Assembly (NCBI GenBank): GCA_934489945.1
Contig: CAKSSY010000074.1
Coordinates: 1-7,459 of the forward strand
DNA: 7,459 nt
Direction: 5' to 3'
Origin: an uncultured Eubacteriales bacterium
Lineage (GTDB): Bacteria; Bacillota; Clostridia; Oscillospirales; CAG-272
Part shown: positions 1 through 5,324 of the stretch, in pieces
Position numbering within the stretch: position 1 is the stretch's first letter
Layout of the letters: every line of letters starts with the position of its first letter
Translations under genes and position numbers: made by a program
The notes under the pieces: generated by a model
The model's database searches: none
What the model saw: the letters and a program-made list of their open reading frames with translations, nothing else
What the model was told of the DNA's origin: nothing

Positions 1-344
1 TTCACGGGAGAAATCACACAATGCAGGACATGGTACAGTCCTCTGTATTCCCTCACCTTTTCCAGTGCCGCCACCGCTTTGGCATCCTCCACAACGCAAA
101 TAACCGAACGATCACGATCCGGATCGGCGCATATCGAACAAAGCTCACGGTCAGTCAGATTCTGGCAGACCGGGCAAAAATGAATCTTCGACTTTGCCTC
201 CAGTACCGCATCGGCAAATTCCTTTGCTTCTTCATCGGTAAAGTCCAGCACCGCATACGCCATACGAAGGGCGGACTTCCTGCCGATTCCGTTCAGCTTT
301 CCGAATTGCTCGGCAAGATGAACGAGTGATTCATTTTCCAACAT
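1..344 (-). CDS. recR: Recombination mediator protein RecR, N-terminal part (cut by window edge)
   Basis: RecR acts with RecF/RecO to load RecA on gapped single-stranded DNA during recombinational repair. About 114 residues are visible; the family is about 200 residues long, so the C-terminal half lies beyond the left edge. In order: an N-terminal helix-hairpin-helix region with the typical FGKLNGIGRKSALRMAY motif (residues about 14-30), a four-cysteine zinc finger CPVC...CSIC, and the start of the Toprim domain (ICVVED, then YRGLYHVLHCVISPV). The family normally reads YHVLGG.ISP, so the HC pair is a small deviation. The ATG shares its A with the TGA stop of ybaB (TGATG), which suggests translational coupling. 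It is the last visible gene of the SRP RNA-dnaX-ybaB-recR unit. Identification is firm. Confidence 0.96.
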   Translation of the reverse strand, partial: MLENESLVHLAEQFGKLNGIGRKSALRMAYAVLDFTDEEAKEFADAVLEAKSKIHFCPVCQNLTDRELCSICADPDRDRSVICVVEDAKAVAALEKVREYRGLYHVLHCVISPV

Positions 345-691
345 CAGAAAAGCCCCGGCATTCCGATATTACCGGTAATTTTCTTCATTTCGGCTTCGCT
401 TGTGGAGTCAACGGTCTTGATTGCCTCATTCACAGCAGCTACAAGAATATCCTCCATTGTCTCAACATCCTCGGGATCCACAATCTCGGGCTTGACATGA
501 ATAGAGAGAATTTCGCGTTTACCGTTAATCTTCACCTCGACCATGCCGCCGCCGGCATGAATTTCATATTCCTTTTCCTCAAGCTCTGCCTGCAGAGCTG
601 CCATATCCTCCTGCATTTTCTGAGCCTGACGGATCATCGCATTCATATTCTGTGCGCCGCCGCCCATTCCCTGTGGCAATCTGGCTTTCAT
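344..691 (-). CDS. ybaB: YbaB/EbfC family nucleoid-associated DNA-binding protein
   Basis: A 115-residue protein of the YbaB/EbfC family, small dimeric DNA-binding proteins that coat the nucleoid; the gene almost always sits between dnaX and recR, as here. The Met/Gly/Gln-rich N-terminus is followed by a long helix (MIRQAQKMQEDMAALQAELEEKEYE, about residues 19-43), the conserved AGGGMVEVKINGKREI strand region (about 46-61), and a C-terminal helix containing EDILVAAVNEA (about 80-90). The length is typical. The start has an AAAGGA ribosome binding site about 10 bases upstream. The gene begins 18 bases after dnaX and its stop overlaps the recR start by one base, so it is probably the middle gene of one mRNA. 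The exact cellular role of the family is not settled. Confidence 0.95.
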   Translation of the reverse strand: MKARLPQGMGGGAQNMNAMIRQAQKMQEDMAALQAELEEKEYEIHAGGGMVEVKINGKREILSIHVKPEIVDPEDVETMEDILVAAVNEAIKTVDSTSEAEMKKITGNIGMPGLF

Positions 692-709
692 ATTTTGTCA
701 ATTCCTTTC

Positions 710-2296
710 TTATGTTTCGGCTTTTTTCAGAATTTCATCAATTATAAAATCCCCATCCTCTTCGGGAAGCGGGGTTTTGGTCAGTTCTATATGCAACAGA
801 TTCTCCGCAATCTCACGCTTAAGACAGAGAGAAAGTGCCGCACGAACATTTGCCCTCACCTCGGGAACATCAACCATCGTCATAGTAAACGGATCCGATA
901 CACAAACCGTCACCGAGCCGTCATCGCCTACAAACGCCCTTGTCTGTTTCAGATAGGAAGCAGCATGACCACCGGATTGTTCCACCCGATCAAGCACTTC
1001 CATCCAACACGTCAGGGATTTAAGAACCCTTTGTCCGGATTCTTTATTTTCATCGTTTTTTTCGACGGTTTCAGAAGGAACTTCCCTCTTGGCAGACGCT
1101 TCCGCCTTTTTTACCGGCTGTTCCGGTCTCACGACCGAGGTACCGAGTATGGCGGCATCCTCCAGCTTGGAAATGCGGGAAAGCAGACTTTCGTTGGAAC
1201 TGTCGAGCGTTTCATCGCACATTTTCACAAGTGTCAGTTCGGCAACGGTACGTTTGACAGCATTGGATTTCTGGATAGCAAACAATGCTCCCTCAAGCTG
1301 TTTGCAATGGGAGAGAATTGTCTCGCGGGTGAACAATTCTGCCGCTGCGGAAAGCCCCGCAGTTTCATTATCGGTGAGATCCAGATATTTTGTCGCGTTT
1401 TCGGCAGTTTTCATCACCAACATATCCCGGTAAAACGACATAAGATCCTGCCAAAAAACCGCAATATCCTTAGACGATCGGACAACATCATCAATGGTGT
1501 TAAAAATCGTATCAAAGTCCTTACCGGCAATTGCCTTTACCACTCTGCACAGCGTATCCCGACTGCTGACACCAACGATTTCATTTACCCGGTTCTCGTC
1601 GATGAGAACGTCCTTCCGTCCTCCCGAACAAAGTTCCAAAAGGCTGATTGCATCACGCATTCCGCCCTGCGCCAACTTGGAAATGACCTGCAAGGCACCG
1701 CGTTCAATCTGTATATTTTCAGCTGCTGCGATTTTTTCAAGTCGCGCAGTAAGGACATCCACCGAAATCCGGCGAAATTCAAACCGCTGACAACGGGAAA
1801 CAATCGTAGCAGGCAATTCATGCAACTCCGTAGTCGCCAAAATAAAAATAACATAGGACGGCGGTTCTTCCAAAGTTTTGAGCAGAGCGTTGAAGGCACT
1901 GTCCGAAAGCATATGAACCTCGTCAACAATATAAACCCGGTATTTGAGAAGAGACGGCGGATAAACAACCTCATCGCGGATATCACGGATATTTTCGACG
2001 CTGTTATTGGAGGCAGCATCCATTTCCAGAACATCAGTTGCCGATCCCTCATCAATGGCGCGACAGGCAGCACAAACGCCACACGGATTTCCGTTTTGCG
2101 GATTCTCGCAATTCACGACCTTGGCAAGAATTTTCGCACAGGTTGTCTTTCCCGTTCCGCGGGAACCACAAAACAAATACGCATGGCTGAAGTTCTTCTT
2201 TTCCGCCTCATACTTCAGAATAGAGGTGATATGTTCCTGACCGCAAACATCGTCAAATGACTTCGGTCTCCATTTCCGATAAAGAGCCTGATGCAA
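710..2296 (-). CDS. dnaX: DNA polymerase III subunit gamma/tau (DnaX), TTG start
   Basis: DnaX is the ATPase of the clamp loader that places the sliding clamp on DNA and organises the replisome. The protein is 528 residues if it starts at the TTG at 2296. It opens with ALYRKWRPKSFDDVCGQEH, the family hallmark. Visible motifs: Walker A GSRGTGKT (44-51), four zinc-binding cysteines C63, C72, C75 and C78, Walker B VYIVDEVH (121-128), ATTE (154-157), and the SRC arginine-finger motif (167-169). The region after about residue 370 is variable, with a charged linker near 400-420 before the C-terminal domain. The TTG is chosen because AAGGGGGTGA at 2301-2310 sits at ideal spacing and the family N-terminus begins exactly here; an upstream ATG at 2455 would translate the SRP RNA. 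An A-rich heptamer in the linker may cause frameshifting (listed separately). Confidence 0.96.
   Translation of the reverse strand: MHQALYRKWRPKSFDDVCGQEHITSILKYEAEKKNFSHAYLFCGSRGTGKTTCAKILAKVVNCENPQNGNPCGVCAACRAIDEGSATDVLEMDAASNNSVENIRDIRDEVVYPPSLLKYRVYIVDEVHMLSDSAFNALLKTLEEPPSYVIFILATTELHELPATIVSRCQRFEFRRISVDVLTARLEKIAAAENIQIERGALQVISKLAQGGMRDAISLLELCSGGRKDVLIDENRVNEIVGVSSRDTLCRVVKAIAGKDFDTIFNTIDDVVRSSKDIAVFWQDLMSFYRDMLVMKTAENATKYLDLTDNETAGLSAAAELFTRETILSHCKQLEGALFAIQKSNAVKRTVAELTLVKMCDETLDSSNESLLSRISKLEDAAILGTSVVRPEQPVKKAEASAKREVPSETVEKNDENKESGQRVLKSLTCWMEVLDRVEQSGGHAASYLKQTRAFVGDDGSVTVCVSDPFTMTMVDVPEVRANVRAALSLCLKREIAENLLHIELTKTPLPEEDGDFIIDEILKKAET
1055..1061 (-). other. Candidate programmed frameshift site in dnaX (A AAA AAC)
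   Basis: Within dnaX the zero-frame codons GAA AAA AAC (codons 412-414) contain the slippery pattern X XXY YYZ. A -1 slip would be followed by CGA and then TGA, ending the protein after about 415 residues and before the C-terminal domain. The E. coli dnaX gamma product arises the same way: A AAA AAG, then one or two codons and a stop. A possible 6-bp stem (GAATCC / GGGTTC, 7-base loop) begins 12 bases downstream. An AGAGGGA sequence lies about 21 bases upstream, further than the usual stimulatory spacing. The full run is seven A, so polymerase slippage adding one A would reach the same stop. Function is inferred; AAC-type heptamers are weaker than AAG in E. coli. Confidence 0.4.
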
Positions 2297-2300
2297 ATTC

Positions 2301-2310
2301 TCACCCCCTT
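2301..2310 (-). promoter_or_regulatory. Strong ribosome binding site that fixes the dnaX TTG start
   Basis: AAGGGGGTGA on the minus strand is nearly complementary to the 16S anti-Shine-Dalgarno end and leaves 7 bases between its G-rich core and the TTG at 2296. It lies about 20 bases beyond the 3' end of the SRP RNA helix, so dnaX can be translated from a transcript that reads through the SRP RNA. Confidence 0.85.
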
Positions 2311-2332
2311 CATAAAACACGAGCTGCAAAAT

Positions 2333-2607
2333 AAGACCATACACCTTGACCTCGAACGTCATGCCCGCGCGACATACACGTCCCTCACTCAAAGCAGGCT
2401 GACTCGCGGCACATCGGATGCACTGCTTAATGCTGCTTGGTTCCCCACCTGACATGGTTCACAGTTTCCGATTGCGCGAGACCCGCTTCTCAACATGAAA
2501 AGACGTGCCACAGACCGTAGACATTCAGCCCTCAGAGAAGGAATGCACCCCTGCTGTAGCGGATTTCAGGTACAGGGCCCCGCTAATCCCCCGGCTGGTA
2601 TGGCCTT
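2333..2607 (-). ncRNA. ffs: Large bacterial signal recognition particle RNA (SRP RNA, scRNA type)
   Basis: RNA scaffold of the signal recognition particle, which binds Ffh (SRP54) and guides co-translational membrane targeting. The 5' Alu domain is recognisable from about 2540 to 2600 by its CCGGGGGAUUAGCGGGG and CCUGUACCUGAAAUCCGC blocks. The Ffh-binding helix 8 is at 2432-2453, with GUCAGG, a GGAA tetraloop and AAGCAGC on the 3' side. Both ends pair: the 14 bases at 2598-2611 and the 14 at 2329-2342 form an unbroken helix (12 Watson-Crick-like pairs plus U/G pairing). The length, about 275 bases, fits the Gram-positive large type (B. subtilis about 270). The precise ends are uncertain by several bases because the terminal helix extends past the usual RNA end and is probably trimmed. 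Placement upstream of dnaX matches the Firmicutes arrangement. Confidence 0.95.
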
Positions 2608-2648
2608 ATTTCACAGCGCGTACTGTAAAACAAGTTCTCTCTATTTCT

Positions 2649-2677
2649 ATTATACCAAATTTTTATCCGTTTTGCAA
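2649..2677 (-). promoter_or_regulatory. SigA-type promoter for the SRP RNA-dnaX unit
   Basis: On the minus strand TTGCAA (2672-2677) and a perfect TATAAT (2649-2654) are separated by exactly 17 bases, with transcription expected to start near 2642. Upstream of the -35 lie A-tracts (runs of A at 2690-2696 and 2682-2685) that resemble an UP element, as expected for a highly expressed stable RNA. About 30 bases of leader then precede the terminal SRP helix; they contain a small ACAG/CTGT hairpin and are probably processed off. Confidence 0.88.
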
Positions 2678-2694
2678 TAGCTTTTCGCATTTTT

Positions 2695-2725
2695 TTGAAC
2701 GGCACCGAAAGTTTTTTCATACACT
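2695..2725 (+). promoter_or_regulatory. Candidate promoter of the cell-wall cassette, sporulation-sigma-like -10
   Basis: CATACACT at 2718-2725 matches the SigE -10 consensus CATACAnT and sits about 20 bases before the ribosome binding site of the gene at 2756. The SigE -35 is not convincing: the expected window reads GAACGGC. The same bases can be read as a poor SigA promoter (TTGAAC at 2695-2700, 17 bases, CATACA), or as SigK-like (an AC 17 bases before CATA). Which sigma factor is used cannot be decided from the sequence. Nothing else is seen in the 2678-2755 spacer except A/T tracts belonging to the divergent SRP promoter. Confidence 0.33.
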
Positions 2726-2755
2726 TCCAATATAGCACACGAGAGGAGAACATGA

Positions 2756-3190
2756 ATGAACAACGACATACCGCAATATGATACGCTCGGATACACCGGA
2801 ACCGGCTATCTCATTGTTCGCGTCACCACGGCATCCCAAGCATTGCCTCTTCCTGGAGCCACCGTTCTGGTGCGGGGAGATGAGGACAATTTTTCCGCCG
2901 TCATTGCACGCCTCACCAGCGGTGCGGACGGTCTGACGCCGAAAATTGCGTTGCTGGCACCTCCGCGCAATCTTTCGCTGTCTCCCGGCGGTGAAAAGGT
3001 TTTTGCCACCTATAATATTGACATTTATCTTGACGGTTATCACAACATCTCGGCTCAACGCGTTCCCATCTTTGACGGAATCACCTCGGTTCAACCCGCT
3101 GATATGATTCCGATTCCCAAAAACGGAACTCCGGACTCCTTCTCCCCGTATGGCGCACAAACCACCACCCGAGAAGCCCAAGATCTTTGA
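2756..3190 (+). CDS. Small carboxypeptidase-regulatory-like (beta-sandwich) domain protein
   Basis: A 144-residue protein with no signal peptide or membrane segment. Residues about 14-120 look like one carboxypeptidase-regulatory-like beta-sandwich: TGYLIVRVTTASQALPLPGATVLV (strands with the PGA turn), then LTSGADGLTPKIALLAPP (the usual 'x.s..dG.t..i.L' segment), then YNIDIYLDGYHN, and the closing IFDGITSVQPADMIPIPK. Such domains normally mediate binding or stability rather than catalysis, and no catalytic motif is visible. The ATG at 2756 is preferred because AGGAG (2744-2748) stands 7 bases before it; an ATG at 2752 is out of frame. It is followed 11 bases later by the SpoIID-like/peptidoglycan-binding gene, so it is presumably a partner or accessory of that protein. 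Fold assignment is by pattern recognition; the function is unknown. Confidence 0.82.
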   Translation: MNNDIPQYDTLGYTGTGYLIVRVTTASQALPLPGATVLVRGDEDNFSAVIARLTSGADGLTPKIALLAPPRNLSLSPGGEKVFATYNIDIYLDGYHNISAQRVPIFDGITSVQPADMIPIPKNGTPDSFSPYGAQTTTREAQDL

Positions 3191-3201
3191 AAGGAGACAA
3201 T

Positions 3202-4602
3202 ATGCCGGCTCTCATTCCCTACATTCCCGAAACCATTACCGTCCATCTCGGTGCGCCGGACAGCAATGCCGAAAATGTGACGGTTCCCTTTTTAGACTAC
3301 GTTGCAAATGTTGCATCCAGCGAAATATACCCGACATGGAATGAAAGCGCGATACGCGCGAATATGTATGCACAGATTTCCTACGCCCTGAACCGCGTTT
3401 TTACCGAATACTATCGCTCGCGCGGATATCCGTTTGACATTACCAACTCCACTGCCGTCGATCAGTCCTTTCAGCAAAACCGCGACATCTACGAAAACGT
3501 TTCGCAGCTCGCCGCAGAACTTTTTGACGATTACATCCGCCGCTTCGGAAGCATTGAACCTCTTTTTGCCACCTACTGCAACGGCACCACTGTTACCTGT
3601 GAAGGTCTGTCTCAGTGGGGGAGTCAGGCACTTGCCGAACGCGGAAGCACACCGTATGAAATCCTGACCACCTATTATGGCAATGACATTGAGCTTGTTC
3701 GGGATGCCGAAGTACGAGGCATTACCTCTTCATTACCGGAAGCCCCTCTCCGACTCGGAAACGCAGGAACCGATGTTCGGCAAATTCAGGTTCGTCTGAA
3801 CCGCATCTCACAAAACTATCCTTCCATTCCCAAAATCGCACGTCCGGACGGCAATTTTTCCTACAATACCGAAGCAGCCGTAATTGCTTTCCAGGAAGCA
3901 TTCGGGCTTGTACCGGACGGCATTGTCGGAAAAGCAACATGGTACACCATTCAGATCATTTTTAACAGTGTCAAGCGTCTTTCCGAACTGAATTCCGAAG
4001 GCTTGACCGAAAACGAAGTTGCTCAGCTTCCGATCCGACTGCCGGAATACGGAGACACGGGTATCGCCGTACAAAACATTCAATATTATCTGGACTATCT
4101 CTCCCGATTCTATAATACGATCCCGGCGGTCACCGTAGACGGGATATTCGGAGATCTTACACGCGAAGCCATCATTTCCCTGCAAAGAACCTTTGACCTT
4201 CCGACAACCGGAGTGCTGGACATTACAACCTTCAACATGCTCTATGATGCTTATCTCGGTATTCTCAACAGTCTGACACTGGAATTTCGTGAAGGAGAAA
4301 TCATCCCGTTTCCCGGTGTGGTTCTGGAACTCGGAGTAGAAGCTCTGGAGGTCTCGGTTCTCCAACAATATCTGAATTTCCTGTCCGACACCTACACGGA
4401 AATTCCAAAAACAAATGTAACCGGCTATTTTGGCAGCCAGACCGAAGCGGCTGTCATGGCATTCCAACAGACATTCGGACTGCCTGTCACCGGGGTCGTA
4501 GAGGCATCGACATGGGACGCGATTGCCTCCGAATATCAAGACCTATACGGCAGTACAGTCCTTCGAGAAGGGCAATACCCCGGCTACGAAGTCGGTGCAT
4601 AA
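3202..4602 (+). CDS. SpoIID-like domain protein with three peptidoglycan-binding repeats
   Basis: A 466-residue protein. Residues about 25-165 resemble the SpoIID/LytB domain, whose best-known member is a peptidoglycan transglycosylase of spore engulfment. The stretch VPFLDYVANVASSEIYPTWN (28-47) places Glu41 where SpoIID has its catalytic Glu; next comes AIRANMYAQISYALN (50-64), and EGLSQWGSQALAERG followed by EILTTYY matches the family's C-terminal block. The usual His-Gly of HGxGxSQ is replaced by Thr132-Cys133, and Cys126/Cys133 are close together. Three PG_binding_1-type repeats follow (about 185-255, 282-352 and 373-446), each with a FQ/LQ core and a TG...T(W/F) end. No signal peptide or transmembrane helix is seen. 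The ATG at 3202 follows AAGGAG; a TTG at 3187 in the same frame is less likely. Activity on glycan strands is inferred. Confidence 0.85.
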   Translation: MPALIPYIPETITVHLGAPDSNAENVTVPFLDYVANVASSEIYPTWNESAIRANMYAQISYALNRVFTEYYRSRGYPFDITNSTAVDQSFQQNRDIYENVSQLAAELFDDYIRRFGSIEPLFATYCNGTTVTCEGLSQWGSQALAERGSTPYEILTTYYGNDIELVRDAEVRGITSSLPEAPLRLGNAGTDVRQIQVRLNRISQNYPSIPKIARPDGNFSYNTEAAVIAFQEAFGLVPDGIVGKATWYTIQIIFNSVKRLSELNSEGLTENEVAQLPIRLPEYGDTGIAVQNIQYYLDYLSRFYNTIPAVTVDGIFGDLTREAIISLQRTFDLPTTGVLDITTFNMLYDAYLGILNSLTLEFREGEIIPFPGVVLELGVEALEVSVLQQYLNFLSDTYTEIPKTNVTGYFGSQTEAAVMAFQQTFGLPVTGVVEASTWDAIASEYQDLYGSTVLREGQYPGYEVGA

Positions 4603-4618
4603 ACCCGGAAAGGAATTT

Positions 4619-5158
4619 ATGAACAATCAACCGGAATACCCGACCAGAGAACAGGCAATTCTCAATTTACAGCGTTATTTGCGCCAACTCTCATATTTTG
4701 ACGAAACCATTCCCGCCCCCGTGGTCAGCGGGAGCTGGGAACCGGGCACCGAAGCATCACTCGTTGCCTTTCAGCAAAAGCACAATCTGCCGCAGACCGG
4801 GCGGGCTGACGAAGTAACATGGAACTTATTGTATGAAGAATATCTCCTTTCGGTAGAAAGCAATGCCCCTCCCAGAAGCATGTCGGTTTTTCCGCGTCTG
4901 CCTTACAATCACATTACCCAAACCGGCGAGGAGAGTTTCACGGTTCTTGCCATTCAATTCATGCTCTCGGAGATTACTTCAAACTACGACAATTTAGGCA
5001 CGATTCCGAGATCCGGTATCTATGACGAACCAACCGCTTTCGCAATTCGGGAATTTCAACGACGCAGTCTTCTGCCGGACACGGGAACCGTCGACAAAAC
5101 AACCTGGAACTTTCTCGTGGAAGCCTATGAGATTATTTTTGAAGATACTCAGCAATAA
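4619..5158 (+). CDS. Peptidoglycan-binding protein with two PG_binding_1-type repeats
   Basis: A 179-residue protein that is almost entirely two peptidoglycan-binding repeats. The first (about 8-75) contains the AILNLQRYLRQLS helix, SLVAFQQKHNLPQTG and TWNLLYEEY. The second (about 90-172) contains FTVLAIQFMLSEI, AIREFQRRSLLPDTG and TWNFLVEAYE. Both share with the upstream protein the inserted 'TIP' segment between the first helix and the glycine turn, so the five repeats in the cassette look like paralogues. No catalytic domain, signal peptide or membrane helix is visible. The start at 4619 is chosen because GGAAAGGA lies just upstream and the longer frame from 4523 would overlap the previous gene by 80 bases. 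The 16-base gap to that gene indicates one operon. It probably binds cell wall or acts as a partner of the SpoIID-like protein. Confidence 0.82.
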   Translation: MNNQPEYPTREQAILNLQRYLRQLSYFDETIPAPVVSGSWEPGTEASLVAFQQKHNLPQTGRADEVTWNLLYEEYLLSVESNAPPRSMSVFPRLPYNHITQTGEESFTVLAIQFMLSEITSNYDNLGTIPRSGIYDEPTAFAIREFQRRSLLPDTGTVDKTTWNFLVEAYEIIFEDTQQ

Positions 5159-5163
5159 TTCAA

Positions 5164-5225
5164 AAAAGTGAGATTTCATGAGAAAACAATATGAAAATCC
5201 GAAATAATCGTCCAAAATCACTTTT
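5164..5225 (+). terminator. Weak candidate terminator / inverted repeat after the cell-wall cassette
   Basis: An 8-base inverted repeat, AAAAGTGA (5164-5171) and TCACTTTT (5218-5225), encloses a smaller one, GATTTCAT (5172-5179) and ATGAAAATC (5191-5199, one bulged A). A T-rich stretch (CTTTGTTTTG) follows. The position, right after the last cassette gene and before the ctsR promoter, fits a transcription stop, but the stems are A/T-rich and the outer loop is long, so termination strength is doubtful. Confidence 0.3.
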
Positions 5226-5236
5226 CTTTGTTTTGA

Positions 5237-5269
5237 TTTGACTTTGTTTGATTTTGACTTTCTCTGACT
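5237..5269 (+). promoter_or_regulatory. Tandem CtsR operators over the ctsR promoter
   Basis: CtsR binds a directly repeated heptad, (A/G)GTCAAA-NAN-(A/G)GTCAAA; its complement reads TTTGACY-NTN-TTTGACY. Two such sites lie end to end: TTTGACT-TTG-TTTGATT (5237-5253) and TTTGACT-TTC-TCTGACT (5253-5269), each with one perfect heptad and one with a single mismatch. The second overlaps the promoter -35, so bound CtsR should exclude RNA polymerase and make the operon autoregulated and heat-inducible. Confidence 0.88.
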
Positions 5270-5282
5270 TTTGCGATATACT
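5254..5282 (+). promoter_or_regulatory. SigA-type promoter of the ctsR-mcsA-mcsB-clpC operon
   Basis: TTGACT (5254-5259), a 17-base spacer and TATACT (5277-5282) form a near-consensus vegetative promoter. The -35 lies inside a CtsR heptad, which explains control by repressor rather than by a dedicated heat-shock sigma factor. Transcription should start near 5289-5291. Confidence 0.87.
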
Positions 5283-5292
5283 ATGTGCAGAA

Positions 5293-5309
5293 GATCAGAG
5301 AAGGTCAAA
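5293..5309 (+). promoter_or_regulatory. Third, degenerate CtsR box abutting the ctsR ribosome binding site
   Basis: GATCAGA-GAA-GGTCAAA has one perfect heptad, the required NAN spacer and a second heptad with two mismatches. It is in the opposite orientation to the two upstream boxes and runs directly into the AGGAGG ribosome binding site (5309-5314). It would add a roadblock just after the transcription start. Confidence 0.55.
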
Positions 5310-5324
5310 GGAGGAATGGAAAGA

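Noticed and set aside
326..2260. A 644-codon open frame on the plus strand opposite ybaB and dnaX
   Set aside because: It runs antisense to two certain genes, is rich in His, Arg, Phe, Cys and Asn as expected for a shadow frame, has no recognisable domain and no ribosome binding site.
2297..2455. Longer DnaX N-terminus from the ATG at 2455
   Set aside because: The extra codons coincide with the SRP RNA, the residues match no DnaX, and the TTG at 2296 has an excellent ribosome binding site.
2495..2735. Small plus-strand open frames of 61 and 76 codons
   Set aside because: They lie opposite the SRP RNA and its promoter and show no protein-like motif.
3808..4539. A 243-codon minus-strand frame opposite the SpoIID-like gene
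   Set aside because: It is a shadow of a gene with clear domain repeats; its own translation has no recognisable motif.
5178..5207. Nine-codon open frame (MRKQYENPK) that could be a leader peptide
   Set aside because: No ribosome binding site, and it lies inside the inverted-repeat region upstream of the ctsR promoter.
5316..5324. Alternative CtsR start at the ATG at 5316
   Set aside because: Only one base separates it from the AGGAGG; the ATG at 5325 gives workable spacing and a family-like N-terminus.
5159..5324. HrcA (CIRCE) operator in the stress-operon leader
   Set aside because: I looked for the TTAGCACTC-N9-GAGTGCTAA inverted repeat and did not find it; only CtsR boxes are present.
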